Below are positions 17,840-26,447 of a stretch of DNA of 64,000 nt, in pieces. A program made the position numbers and the translations under genes. Position 1 is the stretch's first letter. Every line of letters begins with the position of its first letter. This DNA is from Leucobacter musarum subsp. musarum (lineage in GTDB: Bacteria > Actinomycetota > Actinomycetes > Actinomycetales > Microbacteriaceae): assembly GCF_001273845.1 (NCBI RefSeq), contig NZ_JHBW01000110.1:62001-126000 (forward strand), given 5' to 3'. Below the pieces are notes generated by a model. The model saw nothing but the letters and a program-made list of their open reading frames with translations. It searched no databases and was not told where the DNA came from.

Positions 17840-18901
17840 GACCGTCATATCGCGCAGGGTGCGCCGTGGCCCCTGGCGGTGCAGCGAGAGCAGCGGATTG
17901 CGCGTCAACTGGGAGTCGATGCCGCCGGCCCAACGCAGATCGAGCAAGTGCCGCACCGTCGCGGCGTCGCCAGTCGGATCGAGCACGGCGTCGATGGCCG
18001 CCCGGTCGCGGCGCGAGAGGACTGAGATCGCGCCCGGCGCAATTCGTCGAATGCGCTGCACCAGAGCCGCGAACTCGTCGCGGTGCGCCGCGAGCCCGCC
18101 ATCGGTGTCGAGGCGCGCGAGCACCGCATCGAAGAAGTGCAGGCGAAACACCTTCGCCCCGAACACCAGCCTCTGGCGCCGCGAGAGCGCACGGAACCAG
18201 TCGCTCGCGACAATCGCTTCGAGAAAGGCGAAGTCGTCGGCGAGCGGGCGACGTTCAGCGGTGACCCGGTCACCGGCATCGGCGCCGAAGACGTACGCGG
18301 GACCGGTGCGGTCGTAGGCGAGCGACGCCCCGCTGTAGGCAATTCGCGCCGAGACCTCAAGGTCTTCGCCGGAGCGCAGCGACGGGGTGTAGCGCAGATC
18401 GCCGAAGCGGTCGCGGGAGAGCAGCCCCACGGGTTCGGAGCGATAGGGCAGGCGATCCCGCACCGCATCAAGTCGCTGAATGCGGCCGGGGCGTGTCGGC
18501 GGAAGCGGGTCGGGCGTGTCCGAGCCCTGGCGCTCGATGCGTGCGAGCACCGCGTCGGAGCTGCTCGACAACGCGAGACGCAGCCACGAATCGAGAGCGC
18601 CGGGTGCGAGCCAGTCATCGGAGTCGAGCAGGCTGAACCACGGAGCCGACATCAGACCGAGACCATGATTGCGGGGCCCTGACGGCGAGGCGACGCCATC
18701 ACCAAGCTCGTGCAGTTCGACGCGAGGGTCGTCAGCCGCGCCCCCGAGCGCCTCGCGAATGCCCGCGACCGGGGTGTTGTGCGCGATCACGAGCACGCGC
18801 ACCTCAGCCGCCGTGTGGTCGAGCACTGAGGCGACCGCGCGCGCGATGGGGCGCGTCGGCGTGTGCACAGGAACGATGACGTCGACGAGGGCGTGGCTCA
18901 T
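17837..18901 (-). CDS. GT2 family glycosyltransferase, paralogue of the preceding gene
   Basis: 354 residues from ATG 18901, which lies six bases after TACCAT. The N-terminus LVDVIVPVHTPTRPIARAV and the acidic motif LLDSDDWLAPGALDSWL identify a GT-A type family 2 enzyme. The C-terminal half (SGEDLEVSARIAYSG, ADAGDRVT, LTRNPLL) aligns by eye with the neighbouring paralogue over the full length. The frame is open further upstream but the extra residues are unlike the family. The pair may add successive or alternative sugars in the same polymer. Confidence 0.85.
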   Translation of the reverse strand: MSHALVDVIVPVHTPTRPIARAVASVLDHTAAEVRVLVIAHNTPVAGIREALGGAADDPRVELHELGDGVASPSGPRNHGLGLMSAPWFSLLDSDDWLAPGALDSWLRLALSSSSDAVLARIERQGSDTPDPLPPTRPGRIQRLDAVRDRLPYRSEPVGLLSRDRFGDLRYTPSLRSGEDLEVSARIAYSGASLAYDRTGPAYVFGADAGDRVTAERRPLADDFAFLEAIVASDWFRALSRRQRLVFGAKVFRLHFFDAVLARLDTDGGLAAHRDEFAALVQRIRRIAPGAISVLSRRDRAAIDAVLDPTGDAATVRHLLDLRWAGGIDSQLTRNPLLSLHRQGPRRTLRDMTV

Positions 18902-18907
18902 GCGTCG

Positions 18908-18913
18908 ATGGTA
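18908..18913 (-). promoter_or_regulatory. -10 hexamer TACCAT of the GT2 gene
   Basis: Six bases before ATG 18901. Confidence 0.55.
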
Positions 18914-18987
18914 GCGGCCCCCACGATCTGGGCTCGTGGCGAGCGCAGGTATTCTAGAGGGCGCTGCCCGCACCCGATTGGACCCCC

Positions 18988-20139
18988 GTGACCCGCACCG
19001 CTGAACTGCGCGCCTCGACGACGCTCGCCGAGCCGACCCCGCGCCTCGACGCTCTGACCGGCCTGCGCTGGTGGGCCGCCTTCATGGTCTTCCTCTTTCA
19101 CATGGAGGTCTTCGCGCCGCTCCCCGGCCGCATCTCAGACGTCTTTCACCAGGGGTACCTCGGGGTCACGTTCTTCTTCGTGCTTTCCGGTTTCGTGCTG
19201 ACCTGGTCGATGCGACCGGGCGTCTCGAAGTCGACGTTCTACTGGCGACGGTTCGCGCGCATCTGGCCGGCACACATGGTCGCTCTGCTCTTCGCGATCC
19301 CGGTGTTTTACACCCTCGCCCCGGTGCCCGAGGGCAGCTTCTTGAAACCGTTCGATATCGGCCTGCTCCTGCTTTCCGTGCTCTTGCTGCAGGGCTGGTC
19401 GGCGAATTCGGCCGTGCTGTTCTCGGGCAACCCGGCTGCCTGGACACTCACCGTCGAAGCGCTCTTCTACGCGCTCCACCCCTGGATCTCGAAAGTGCTG
19501 CTGCCGCTCAGCCGGCGCGGCGCCCTGTGGCTCGGCGTGTTCGCGCTCGTGTGGGCGTTCGCCTACCGTGCAGGGGTGCTGCTCTGGCCCGAATCGTGGC
19601 TCATCCACGTGCCGATGCCGATCACGCGCGTCCCCGAGTTCCTGCTCGGCATGGCCCTCGCCTGGGCCGTGCGTCTGGGGTGGCGTCCACGCGTGCATCC
19701 GGTGCTCGGGATCGCGGCGCTCGCCGTCGTGGTGCTCGGTATCGTGGCCTCCACCACGCGCCCGAGCATCTTCCTCTTCGGATTCTTCGGGAATGAGATC
19801 TTCACCGTTGCGGTGGGGCTCGCGATCGTGTCGCTCACCGCGCACACACTGCGCGGAGGCCGCACCTGGTTCGACGCGCGTTGGCAAGTGAAACTCGGTG
19901 AATGGTCGTTCGCGTTCTACCTGGTGCACGCGACCGTGATTTATCTGGCACTACGCATCTTCGGGTTCCAAGACGCATCGTGGCGCAATCTCGGCTGGCT
20001 CGTCGTGCTGCTCGCCTGCGATCTGCTGCTCGCCTGGGTGCTCCACCGTTTCGTGGAGCACCCGCTCGAACGACGAATGCGGAAGTGGAAAGATGCGCGA
20101 AGCGGGCGTCGACGTTCGTCGTCAGTGCGCAGCGCGTGA
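18988..20139 (+). CDS. Acyltransferase-3 family membrane protein
   Basis: 383 residues with about ten membrane helices and the family motifs LDALTGLRWWAAFMVFLFH (family Arg and His) and GYLGVTFFFVLSGFVLTW. The GTG start at 18988 follows a TATTCT hexamer by about 33 bases. It is the third such membrane acyltransferase in the locus and is immediately followed by an acyl carrier protein and a ketoacyl synthase gene. This raises the possibility that its acyl donor comes from that pair. Known family members generally use acyl-CoA-derived donors, so that link is a hypothesis. Confidence 0.88.
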   Translation: MTRTAELRASTTLAEPTPRLDALTGLRWWAAFMVFLFHMEVFAPLPGRISDVFHQGYLGVTFFFVLSGFVLTWSMRPGVSKSTFYWRRFARIWPAHMVALLFAIPVFYTLAPVPEGSFLKPFDIGLLLLSVLLLQGWSANSAVLFSGNPAAWTLTVEALFYALHPWISKVLLPLSRRGALWLGVFALVWAFAYRAGVLLWPESWLIHVPMPITRVPEFLLGMALAWAVRLGWRPRVHPVLGIAALAVVVLGIVASTTRPSIFLFGFFGNEIFTVAVGLAIVSLTAHTLRGGRTWFDARWQVKLGEWSFAFYLVHATVIYLALRIFGFQDASWRNLGWLVVLLACDLLLAWVLHRFVEHPLERRMRKWKDARSGRRRSSSVRSA

Positions 20140-20150
20140 CTGTGGATTGC

Positions 20151-20156
20151 TAATCT
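20151..20156 (+). promoter_or_regulatory. -10 hexamer TAATCT of the ACP gene
   Basis: Six bases before ATG 20163, just after the upstream acyltransferase stop. Confidence 0.55.
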
Positions 20157-20162
20157 GAGTCC

Positions 20163-20378
20163 ATGGAAAAGAACTCCCTGCTGCAACTGGTCGCCGAAAT
20201 TCTCGAGGTCGACGCCGTGTCTGAGACCGAGAGTCTCGAGAACCAGGGTTGGGATTCTCTTGCGAACCTCTCGTTCATCGCGGAAGCCGACATGCGCGCG
20301 GGGATCGAGATCAATGCCGATGAGCTGGCAGACGCTCAGACGGTGGAAGATCTGTTCGCCCTCGTTCAGCGCGCATAA
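20163..20378 (+). CDS. Acyl carrier protein, dedicated (non-FASI/FASII housekeeping context)
   Basis: 71 residues with the four-helix ACP pattern and the phosphopantetheine attachment Ser32 in GWDSLANL; canonical ACPs have DSL at this site. The protein is acidic. A TAATCT hexamer six bases before the ATG gives it a probable leaderless promoter inside the end of the upstream acyltransferase gene. The ketoacyl synthase III gene follows 26 bp later. Such a private ACP usually carries an acyl group for a specialised product rather than bulk fatty acids. Confidence 0.9.
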   Translation: MEKNSLLQLVAEILEVDAVSETESLENQGWDSLANLSFIAEADMRAGIEINADELADAQTVEDLFALVQRA

Positions 20379-20404
20379 TCGCTGACCCTCGGTCGGAGCC
20401 TGGA

Positions 20405-21439
20405 GTGTACGCGCGCGTCGCCGCCGTCGAATATCACCTGCCCGAGCAGGTGCTCACCAACGCAGGCCTCGCCGAGGAGTTTCCGGAGTGGAGCGTCGAC
20501 AAAATCGCGGCCAAGACCGGCATTCATCGGCGACATATTGCGGCGCCCGACGAGTATTCTTCGGATCTCGCGATTGCTGCTGGTCGCCGACTGATCGAAC
20601 GCGACGGCATCGACCCTGAAACGATCGACTACGTGCTCGTGGTCACGCAGACGCCCGACTATCTGCTGCCGACGACGGCATGCATCGTGCACGAGGGGCT
20701 CGGGCTCCGCGCCTCGGCAGGCGCTGCCGACATCAACCTCGGCTGCTCCGGGTACATCTACGGCCTGGGCCAGGCCAAAGGGCTGATCGAGTCGCGCCAG
20801 GCGACGCGCGTGCTGCTCATCACCACCGACACCTACACGAAGCTCGTCAACCCGCGTGACAAGAGCGTGCGCACGATCTTCGGTGACGGTGCTGCAGCGA
20901 CCCTCGTCGAGGTCGAAGAGGCCGAAGAGGTCGACGCGGCCGACGAGGCCGTGGAACGCATCACCGCGATTACCTACGGCACGGACGGCAGCGGCGCTGG
21001 GCGACTCGTCGTACCCCACGGTGGACTCCGCGGCGGCGCAGATCTCGAGCCCCGGTCGACCGCCGCAGCGCGTGAGCTGGAGAGCAACGGGTATGACCTC
21101 TACATGGATGGCCCCGAGATCTTCAACTTCACCCTGCGCGTCGTTCCCGAGTCCGTGGACGCCGTGCTTGAGAAGGCGCAGGCCGGTCTCGACGATATCG
21201 ATCTCTTCGTCTTCCACCAGGCCAACGCGTTCATGCTTGAACACCTGCGCAAGAAGCTGAAAGTGCCTCAGGAGAAATTCTTCGTGTCTCTCGCGGAGAC
21301 CGGCAACACCGTGTCATCGTCAATTCCAATTGCGCTCACCGACGCCGTGTCAGCCGGGACGCTGCGCCCGGGCATGCGGGTCATGCTGCTCGGGTTCGGC
21401 GTCGGCCTCTCGTGGGGCGGGCTCGTACTGACCTGGTAG
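20405..21439 (+). CDS. 3-oxoacyl-ACP synthase III (KAS III / FabH-like)
   Basis: 344 residues of the thiolase-fold KAS III family. The catalytic triad is complete: Cys114 in NLGCSGYIYG, His271 in FVFHQANAF and Asn301 in ETGNTVSSS. These enzymes condense an acyl-CoA starter with malonyl-ACP. GTG start. With the adjacent ACP it forms a two-gene cassette that could make a short beta-ketoacyl-ACP; no ketoreductase or dehydratase is in the window, so any further processing would need other enzymes. The gene is convergent with the glycosyltransferase operon, 7 bp away. Confidence 0.92.
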   Translation: MYARVAAVEYHLPEQVLTNAGLAEEFPEWSVDKIAAKTGIHRRHIAAPDEYSSDLAIAAGRRLIERDGIDPETIDYVLVVTQTPDYLLPTTACIVHEGLGLRASAGAADINLGCSGYIYGLGQAKGLIESRQATRVLLITTDTYTKLVNPRDKSVRTIFGDGAAATLVEVEEAEEVDAADEAVERITAITYGTDGSGAGRLVVPHGGLRGGADLEPRSTAAARELESNGYDLYMDGPEIFNFTLRVVPESVDAVLEKAQAGLDDIDLFVFHQANAFMLEHLRKKLKVPQEKFFVSLAETGNTVSSSIPIALTDAVSAGTLRPGMRVMLLGFGVGLSWGGLVLTW

Positions 21440-21446
21440 CAGGTAG

Positions 21447-22685
21447 TTACTTGGCCGAGCCGGTGTCCGTGATCCAGTGCTCGAGCAGGGTTCCGGCGCT
21501 CAAGCGCCCCGAATGCACGGCCTCCACGAACTCGGGTCCGTCGACGGCGATCCGCTGCGCGCGCTCCGGGTCGGCGAGGAGATCCTCGACCACGGCGAGC
21601 AGGGTGTCGGGGGTGGCTTCCACGATGGGGAGTTCCAGCCCGGATTGCGCGCGGACGTACTCGCGCGCGAACGGCATGACGTGCCCGACCACCACGCGAC
21701 CGGCCGCCAACGCCTCACAGGCGGCGACCCCGTACGACCCGGCTCGGAACTGGTCGATCACGACGTCCGCCGCCGCGAACGCCGCAGGCATGAGCGCCGA
21801 CGGGGTGCCGGTGATGAGCGTGTACTCGACCGCGCCCGAGGCGATCAGCGGGGCGAGGGCGGGCTCGATGTAGTTGCTGCCCTTGACGAGCGGGTCGCTC
21901 GGCGCATGGGCGATCCTGAGCGGTCGACCGGAGAAGCTCGGGGACGCGGGTGCGCGAAAGCGTTCGACATCGACGACAACCGGGCACCAGCGCGCGTCGG
22001 GCACGTCGGCGACGAGATCCGGAGTCGAGATGAAGACCGGCAGGTCGAAACCGGCAATGAGTGCGGCATTTGCGCGCGCGTCGGCTTGGAGCTGGGCGGT
22101 GCGCGGATCTTCCGGATACATCGACCACGGGGTCAGCTCCGCGTGCCTCTCGGGGTCGCGTATGTCGGTGCCGTGGCAGAGGAACGCGACGCTCACTCCG
22201 GCGTCGCCCAGCGCCGTGATCTCCGCGGCGAGATCGCGCTGGAAGCGTTTGCCGAACATCGGCCGCTCGGCCTCGACCAGTACGTGCGTGAACTGCCGTG
22301 CAGCCTCCCACTCGGCCTCGGCCCACTCGCCCGAAGCGTTGACCGAAGCGATAGGCACCAGGGTGTCGGCAGGAAACGCGAAGCCGCCCGGCAACTCGAT
22401 CGCCGCGTTGCGCGCGGCAACGTCGGTGCCGAACTCTTCAAGCGCTCGGGCCCAGCGGAACCCCTGGCCGGCGTAGTTGGTCGGTGCGATGTACACGCGG
22501 GTGCCGGCGTCAGGCACGCTCGTCGTGGGTGCCGGGCCGCCACCGCCGAGCAGACGACCCGCGATACGACCCACGAAGCCGTCGGGGTTGCGAGCCGCTG
22601 ACTCCATGAGCCGTTGCGTCCAGCGGGGGAGCTTGGAGCGGTGCGCCACCGCCCAGCCCGCGGCTCGCGCGAACCAGCCGCTCAC
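21447..22685 (-). CDS. GT-B-like glycosyltransferase, NYAGQG paralogue A
   Basis: 412 residues from GTG 22685, overlapping the upstream gene by GTGA. The C-terminal half has a GT4-like donor-site pattern (VIDQFRAGSYGVAACEALAAG); the N-terminal half has YIAPTNYAGQGFRWARALE, FLCHGTD and VFISTPDLVAD. The genes at 23845 and 25004 share all of these blocks, so they form a three-member paralogous set. It is the last gene of a four-gene coupled operon. Donor and acceptor are unknown; the enzyme class rests on the C-terminal pattern and the context. Confidence 0.78.
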   Translation of the reverse strand: MSGWFARAAGWAVAHRSKLPRWTQRLMESAARNPDGFVGRIAGRLLGGGGPAPTTSVPDAGTRVYIAPTNYAGQGFRWARALEEFGTDVAARNAAIELPGGFAFPADTLVPIASVNASGEWAEAEWEAARQFTHVLVEAERPMFGKRFQRDLAAEITALGDAGVSVAFLCHGTDIRDPERHAELTPWSMYPEDPRTAQLQADARANAALIAGFDLPVFISTPDLVADVPDARWCPVVVDVERFRAPASPSFSGRPLRIAHAPSDPLVKGSNYIEPALAPLIASGAVEYTLITGTPSALMPAAFAAADVVIDQFRAGSYGVAACEALAAGRVVVGHVMPFAREYVRAQSGLELPIVEATPDTLLAVVEDLLADPERAQRIAVDGPEFVEAVHSGRLSAGTLLEHWITDTGSAK

Positions 22686-23845
22686 GCGGTGCTCCGTTCG
22701 GCGGCGACGGCGACGATCTCGCGCGCCACACGATCGGTCACCGCCTGCATCGAATGGTGGGCTGCGGTCCACGCGGCGAGCTCTCGCCGTTGCTCCGCGG
22801 TCGGCGGTCGGTCAGCTGCCCGACGCATCGCCTCGGCGATCGACGAGACGTCGTACTCGACAGCCTGACCCACCGTCACGTCGTCGGACGCGCGCTCGAG
22901 GAACGCCGCGGTGGGGCCCGGGCCGGCGAAGATGACGGGGCACCCGGTCGCCATCGAGGAGTAGATCTTCGACGTGAAGGCGTATTCGTACCCGCCCCCG
23001 GGCAGTAGGGTCGCCAGGCTGGCGGTGGCCGCCGCGAGCTCGGGGCGAAGCGCTGCAGGCAGCACGGAATCGCGCATCTCGACCTGCGCGCTGACTCCGA
23101 GATCGCGCGCGCGATCCTCAATTGCTTGCCGCTCGGTGCCGTTGCCGATGAATCGCAGTGTGAACCCGGGGTGCGTGCGCGAGAACTCCGCGAACGCGTC
23201 GACGAGTACGACCGCACCGTGCAAGTTGCTGAACGTTCCGGCATAGACGAAGGTGCGCTGGATCGGCCGCTCCTCGTACACGAACGAGTCGGTATCGGCC
23301 CCGAAGCCGGTCACCGCCATCGGCGTCTGCACTCCGAGTGCTCGCGCGCGTTCCACGACTCCATCGGAGATCGTGACCATGCGTGCGGCACCGCGCATCG
23401 CGAATCGCTCGAACGCACGCAGCACCGTCACCACCGCGCTCGAGCCGGTGGCACCGGATGCCGCATCAGACCACACGTCGGCCGCGTCATACACGTAGGG
23501 TATGCGGCGCAGCGCGCACACAATGCGCACGACCGCTCCGGTGGTGGGCGGTGGCTCGACGAAGACGGCGTCGGATCGCCGAGAGAACAGCAGACGGAAC
23601 GCCAGGGGCGCGTCGAAGCTCAGATACTGCAGATATCCGCGAACGTAACCGGTGCGATCACGCAGCACGGGAAACGTACGCACGCGCTCTCCGCGGGAAC
23701 CACTGCCCTGTCCGGGAAGCGGGCGTGCAGTCAGCACCTCGACCTCGTGTCCCTGCGCGAGGAGCGAGTCTGCCACGCCGCCCAGAAACAGCGACGCGGC
23801 GGAGGGCTCGGGCCGGTAAATGCGGCTCGCGATCGTAATGCGCAT
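22682..23845 (-). CDS. GT4 family glycosyltransferase (WbuB-like)
   Basis: 387 residues with a GT-B fold: N-terminal MRITIASRIYRPEPSAASLF and a glycine-rich GGVADSLLAQGHEVEVLT, middle YDAADVWSDAASG, and C-terminal donor region VYAGTFSNLHGAVVLVDAF with EYAFTSKIYSSMATGCPVI. This matches the WbuB/WcaI type that adds an amino sugar to a lipid-linked intermediate. Its ATG shares one base with the stop of the gene upstream, and its stop overlaps the next start by 4 bp, so it is translationally coupled on both sides. Confidence 0.87.
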   Translation of the reverse strand: MRITIASRIYRPEPSAASLFLGGVADSLLAQGHEVEVLTARPLPGQGSGSRGERVRTFPVLRDRTGYVRGYLQYLSFDAPLAFRLLFSRRSDAVFVEPPPTTGAVVRIVCALRRIPYVYDAADVWSDAASGATGSSAVVTVLRAFERFAMRGAARMVTISDGVVERARALGVQTPMAVTGFGADTDSFVYEERPIQRTFVYAGTFSNLHGAVVLVDAFAEFSRTHPGFTLRFIGNGTERQAIEDRARDLGVSAQVEMRDSVLPAALRPELAAATASLATLLPGGGYEYAFTSKIYSSMATGCPVIFAGPGPTAAFLERASDDVTVGQAVEYDVSSIAEAMRRAADRPPTAEQRRELAAWTAAHHSMQAVTDRVAREIVAVAAERSTA

Positions 23846-25020
23846 CAGTCGAGGTCCAAGAACTCGCGCATCAGAACTTCGCGCGAGAAGCCCCCGCTGT
23901 GCAGGCGGCGAACGAACTCCGGTCCGAGAGCCGCGACCTCACGGTAGTGGTCTCGACGGTCGGCGATGTCGCGGATCACCGATTCGAGATTCTCGACCGT
24001 GGCTTCGGGAATCGGCAACGGCATGCCGGCGGCCGCCTCGACGGTCGACCGCACCTGGTCGCTCACGTGCGCGAGCACAATACGCCCGGACGCCATCGTC
24101 TCGCAGGCCGCGACTCCGTAGTCGCCGACCCGGAACTGGTCGAGCACGATGTCCGCGTCGGCGAACACGCTCGGCATCTCGTCGTTCGGGATACCCCGCA
24201 ACTCGACGTATTCGATGACGCCCTCGTCGTGCAGCTTGCGCGCAATCGGCTCGATGAACCCGGTGCCCTTGACGATGGGGTTCGTCGGAGCGTGCACCAC
24301 CTTGAGGCGCGGGCGTTCGAGCAGCGGTGACGTGTTCGCCCATTTGCCAGGGTTGATGATGACACCGAGGAAGTGGGCAGCGGGCAGGTCGAGCAGTAGC
24401 CCGGCTGTCGACACGAACGTGGGGAGCGCGAGGTCTTCGATGAGTTGTAGGTTCTCAGCGACGACCTTTTCCACGAGTTCGGGTGCGACCCATTCGTCGT
24501 CGCGGAAGAACGACCACTGCTCCAGCTCGGCGTGCCGAGAAGGCAGACGAACATCGGTGCCGTGGCCCACGAACGCGACCTTTAGGCCGGCATCTTGCAT
24601 GAGCGAGATCTGCTTGCGCATGTCGCCGGCGTACAGCCCGCCGAGCACCGGGAAGCACGCCTCGACGAGCACGTGCGTGTAGTTCTTTCGCAGTGCTTCG
24701 ATCATCGCTCGCTGCCAGGCGCGCGAGTGCTCCGCCGTTCGCCAAGACACGGTGTAGTCGGCCGCGTAGCCGAGCGGGTTATTGGCCTCGTGCACGTAGT
24801 TGCGCGCCGACACCTGGCCGGTTGTCTCGACGGCGCGCGACCACTGGTACCCCTGGCCGGCGTAGTTGACCGGACCGACAAGCAGCCGAGTGGGCCGAGT
24901 GGTATCGGGCACCGGGGGTGCCGGAGGAACAATGCCCTGCGCGCGGTCGACCGCCGACGCGATGGCGTCTTGCGCAAACTTCGGGGCGATCTTCCAAAGA
25001 CGCTCAGCGACGGGGTGCAC
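23845..25020 (-). CDS. GT-B-like glycosyltransferase, NYAGQG paralogue B
   Basis: 391 residues from GTG 25020, which has AAAGGA eight bases upstream; ATG 25029 is an alternative only just downstream of that same AAAGGA. The paralogue blocks LLVGPVNYAGQGYQWSRAVE, FVGHGTDVRLPSRHAEL, TFVSTAGLLLDLPAAHF and VLDQFRVGDYGVAACETMASG are all present. It overlaps the upstream paralogue by 17 bp. Each paralogue differs most in the segment between residues about 70 and 130, which may set acceptor specificity. The activity itself is inferred. Confidence 0.78.
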   Translation of the reverse strand: MHPVAERLWKIAPKFAQDAIASAVDRAQGIVPPAPPVPDTTRPTRLLVGPVNYAGQGYQWSRAVETTGQVSARNYVHEANNPLGYAADYTVSWRTAEHSRAWQRAMIEALRKNYTHVLVEACFPVLGGLYAGDMRKQISLMQDAGLKVAFVGHGTDVRLPSRHAELEQWSFFRDDEWVAPELVEKVVAENLQLIEDLALPTFVSTAGLLLDLPAAHFLGVIINPGKWANTSPLLERPRLKVVHAPTNPIVKGTGFIEPIARKLHDEGVIEYVELRGIPNDEMPSVFADADIVLDQFRVGDYGVAACETMASGRIVLAHVSDQVRSTVEAAAGMPLPIPEATVENLESVIRDIADRRDHYREVAALGPEFVRRLHSGGFSREVLMREFLDLD

Positions 25021-26239
25021 CTCGGCCATCCTTTCGGTCGGGCAGCGAAATCCAGTGATCCAAAAGCGCACGTGCTGCAAACGCGCCGTCGTGCACGTGC
25101 CGCACGAATGCGATGCCACGGGCTCGAGCAGCTCGGAGATCGGGATCTTGGGCGAGGCTCCGAAGCGCCGCCTCAAGGGTAGCCGGTGTCGCCTCGGTAA
25201 TCGGGAGCTCATCTCCGGACGCGTCGCGGACGGCCGATCGCACCTGGTCGGAGACCTGGCCGATGACGAGACATCCGGCGGCGAGCGCCTCGCACGCTGC
25301 GACACCGTATGAGCCGGCGCGGAACTGGTCGAGCATCACATCGGCGGCAGCAAACTTCGCCGGCATCTCACTCGATGGGACGCCCTGAATCAGCTCGAAG
25401 GTGATGATTCCGGCCTCGCGCAGCCGCTCGAGCACCGGCACGATCAGGGGCGTGCCCTTGTACGCGGCGACCGATGGCGCATGCACGACATGCAGGGGGG
25501 CGCCGGGGCGTCGTTCGCTCCGAGACCGCGCGGCCCAGCGCTCGGGGTCGACAGTCACTGGGCACCACACAGCGTTCGGCAGATCCACGAGCAGATCAGG
25601 GGTCGACACGAACGCGGGGCGCCCGCTCGACTCGACGAGCGCGATGTTGCGCGAGGCCAGCTGTTCCGCTCGGGGAAGATACACCGCATCGTCTGCGTAG
25701 TAGGACAGCGGGTTGTGCTCGATATGGCGCGACGGGAGGCGGGCATCTGTGCCGTGAGCCAAGTAGGCGACGCTCACCCCTGCCTCCGCAAGCGCGCGCG
25801 CCTGCGCGCCGACTGATCGGCGCATCAGGCGCCCGAACGGTGGCTCCTCGGCTTCGATGAGTACGTGGGTCGCCTGAGCGGCAGCCGCGAACTGGCGTCG
25901 TTGCCAGTCGGGGTCGTTGTGATAGGTGCCTTGCGGTACGACGAGATCCGCATCGAACGAGAACCCGCCCGGCACATCGATTGCCATATTCCGCGCTGAG
26001 ATATCGTTCTCGGCGCGTTCGAGCGCGCGAGCCCACGCGATGCCCTGCGCCGAATAGTTCACCGGGGCGATGAGTACCCGAGTCGGCTTCTGATCGAACT
26101 CGGTCGCGAGAACGCTGCCGCGCGCCGCGGGCCGGCCCAGCCGGCGAGCGGCGATCCGGCCCAGCGGACTCATCGGCGCATCCGCGAGTCGATCGATCGC
26201 CCAGTTCACCCAGTGCGGCAACCGGTTGCGGTTTACCAC
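25004..26239 (-). CDS. GT-B-like glycosyltransferase, NYAGQG paralogue C; first gene of operon
   Basis: 411 residues from GTG 26239, with GGGAG upstream and a TAGTAT -10 hexamer at 26276-26281. Blocks shared with paralogues A and B are VLIAPVNYSAQGIAWARALE, YLAHGTDARLPSRH, AFVSTPDLLVDLPNAVW and MLDQFRAGSYGVAACEALAAG. The N-terminal 45 residues (HWVNWAIDRLADAPMSPLGR) form an amphipathic helix-like segment also present in paralogue A, possibly for membrane association. As first gene it sets expression of the whole four-gene glycosyltransferase operon. Confidence 0.78.
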   Translation of the reverse strand: MVNRNRLPHWVNWAIDRLADAPMSPLGRIAARRLGRPAARGSVLATEFDQKPTRVLIAPVNYSAQGIAWARALERAENDISARNMAIDVPGGFSFDADLVVPQGTYHNDPDWQRRQFAAAAQATHVLIEAEEPPFGRLMRRSVGAQARALAEAGVSVAYLAHGTDARLPSRHIEHNPLSYYADDAVYLPRAEQLASRNIALVESSGRPAFVSTPDLLVDLPNAVWCPVTVDPERWAARSRSERRPGAPLHVVHAPSVAAYKGTPLIVPVLERLREAGIITFELIQGVPSSEMPAKFAAADVMLDQFRAGSYGVAACEALAAGCLVIGQVSDQVRSAVRDASGDELPITEATPATLEAALRSLAQDPDLRAARARGIAFVRHVHDGAFAARALLDHWISLPDRKDGRGAPRR

Positions 26240-26275
26240 TCGTCACTCCCACCGCGCCGAAACTGCATGCTCTCC

Positions 26276-26281
26276 ATACTA
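26276..26281 (-). promoter_or_regulatory. -10 hexamer TAGTAT of the glycosyltransferase operon
   Basis: About 36 bases before GTG 26239; the leader carries GGGAG. Confidence 0.5.
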
Positions 26282-26447
26282 ATTGTCTGCAGGCAGGGGC
26301 GACCTTCGAGTATCGGAGCACACGTGACGCGAGTCTGGAACGCGAGGACGGGCTCCAAAACCCTGCTTGCCGGTGCCGTCCCCGTAAACTGTGAGGGTTC
26401 GCCTCTGGCGAGCCGTACGAAACGCAGTCGACTTGGAGGATGATTCC

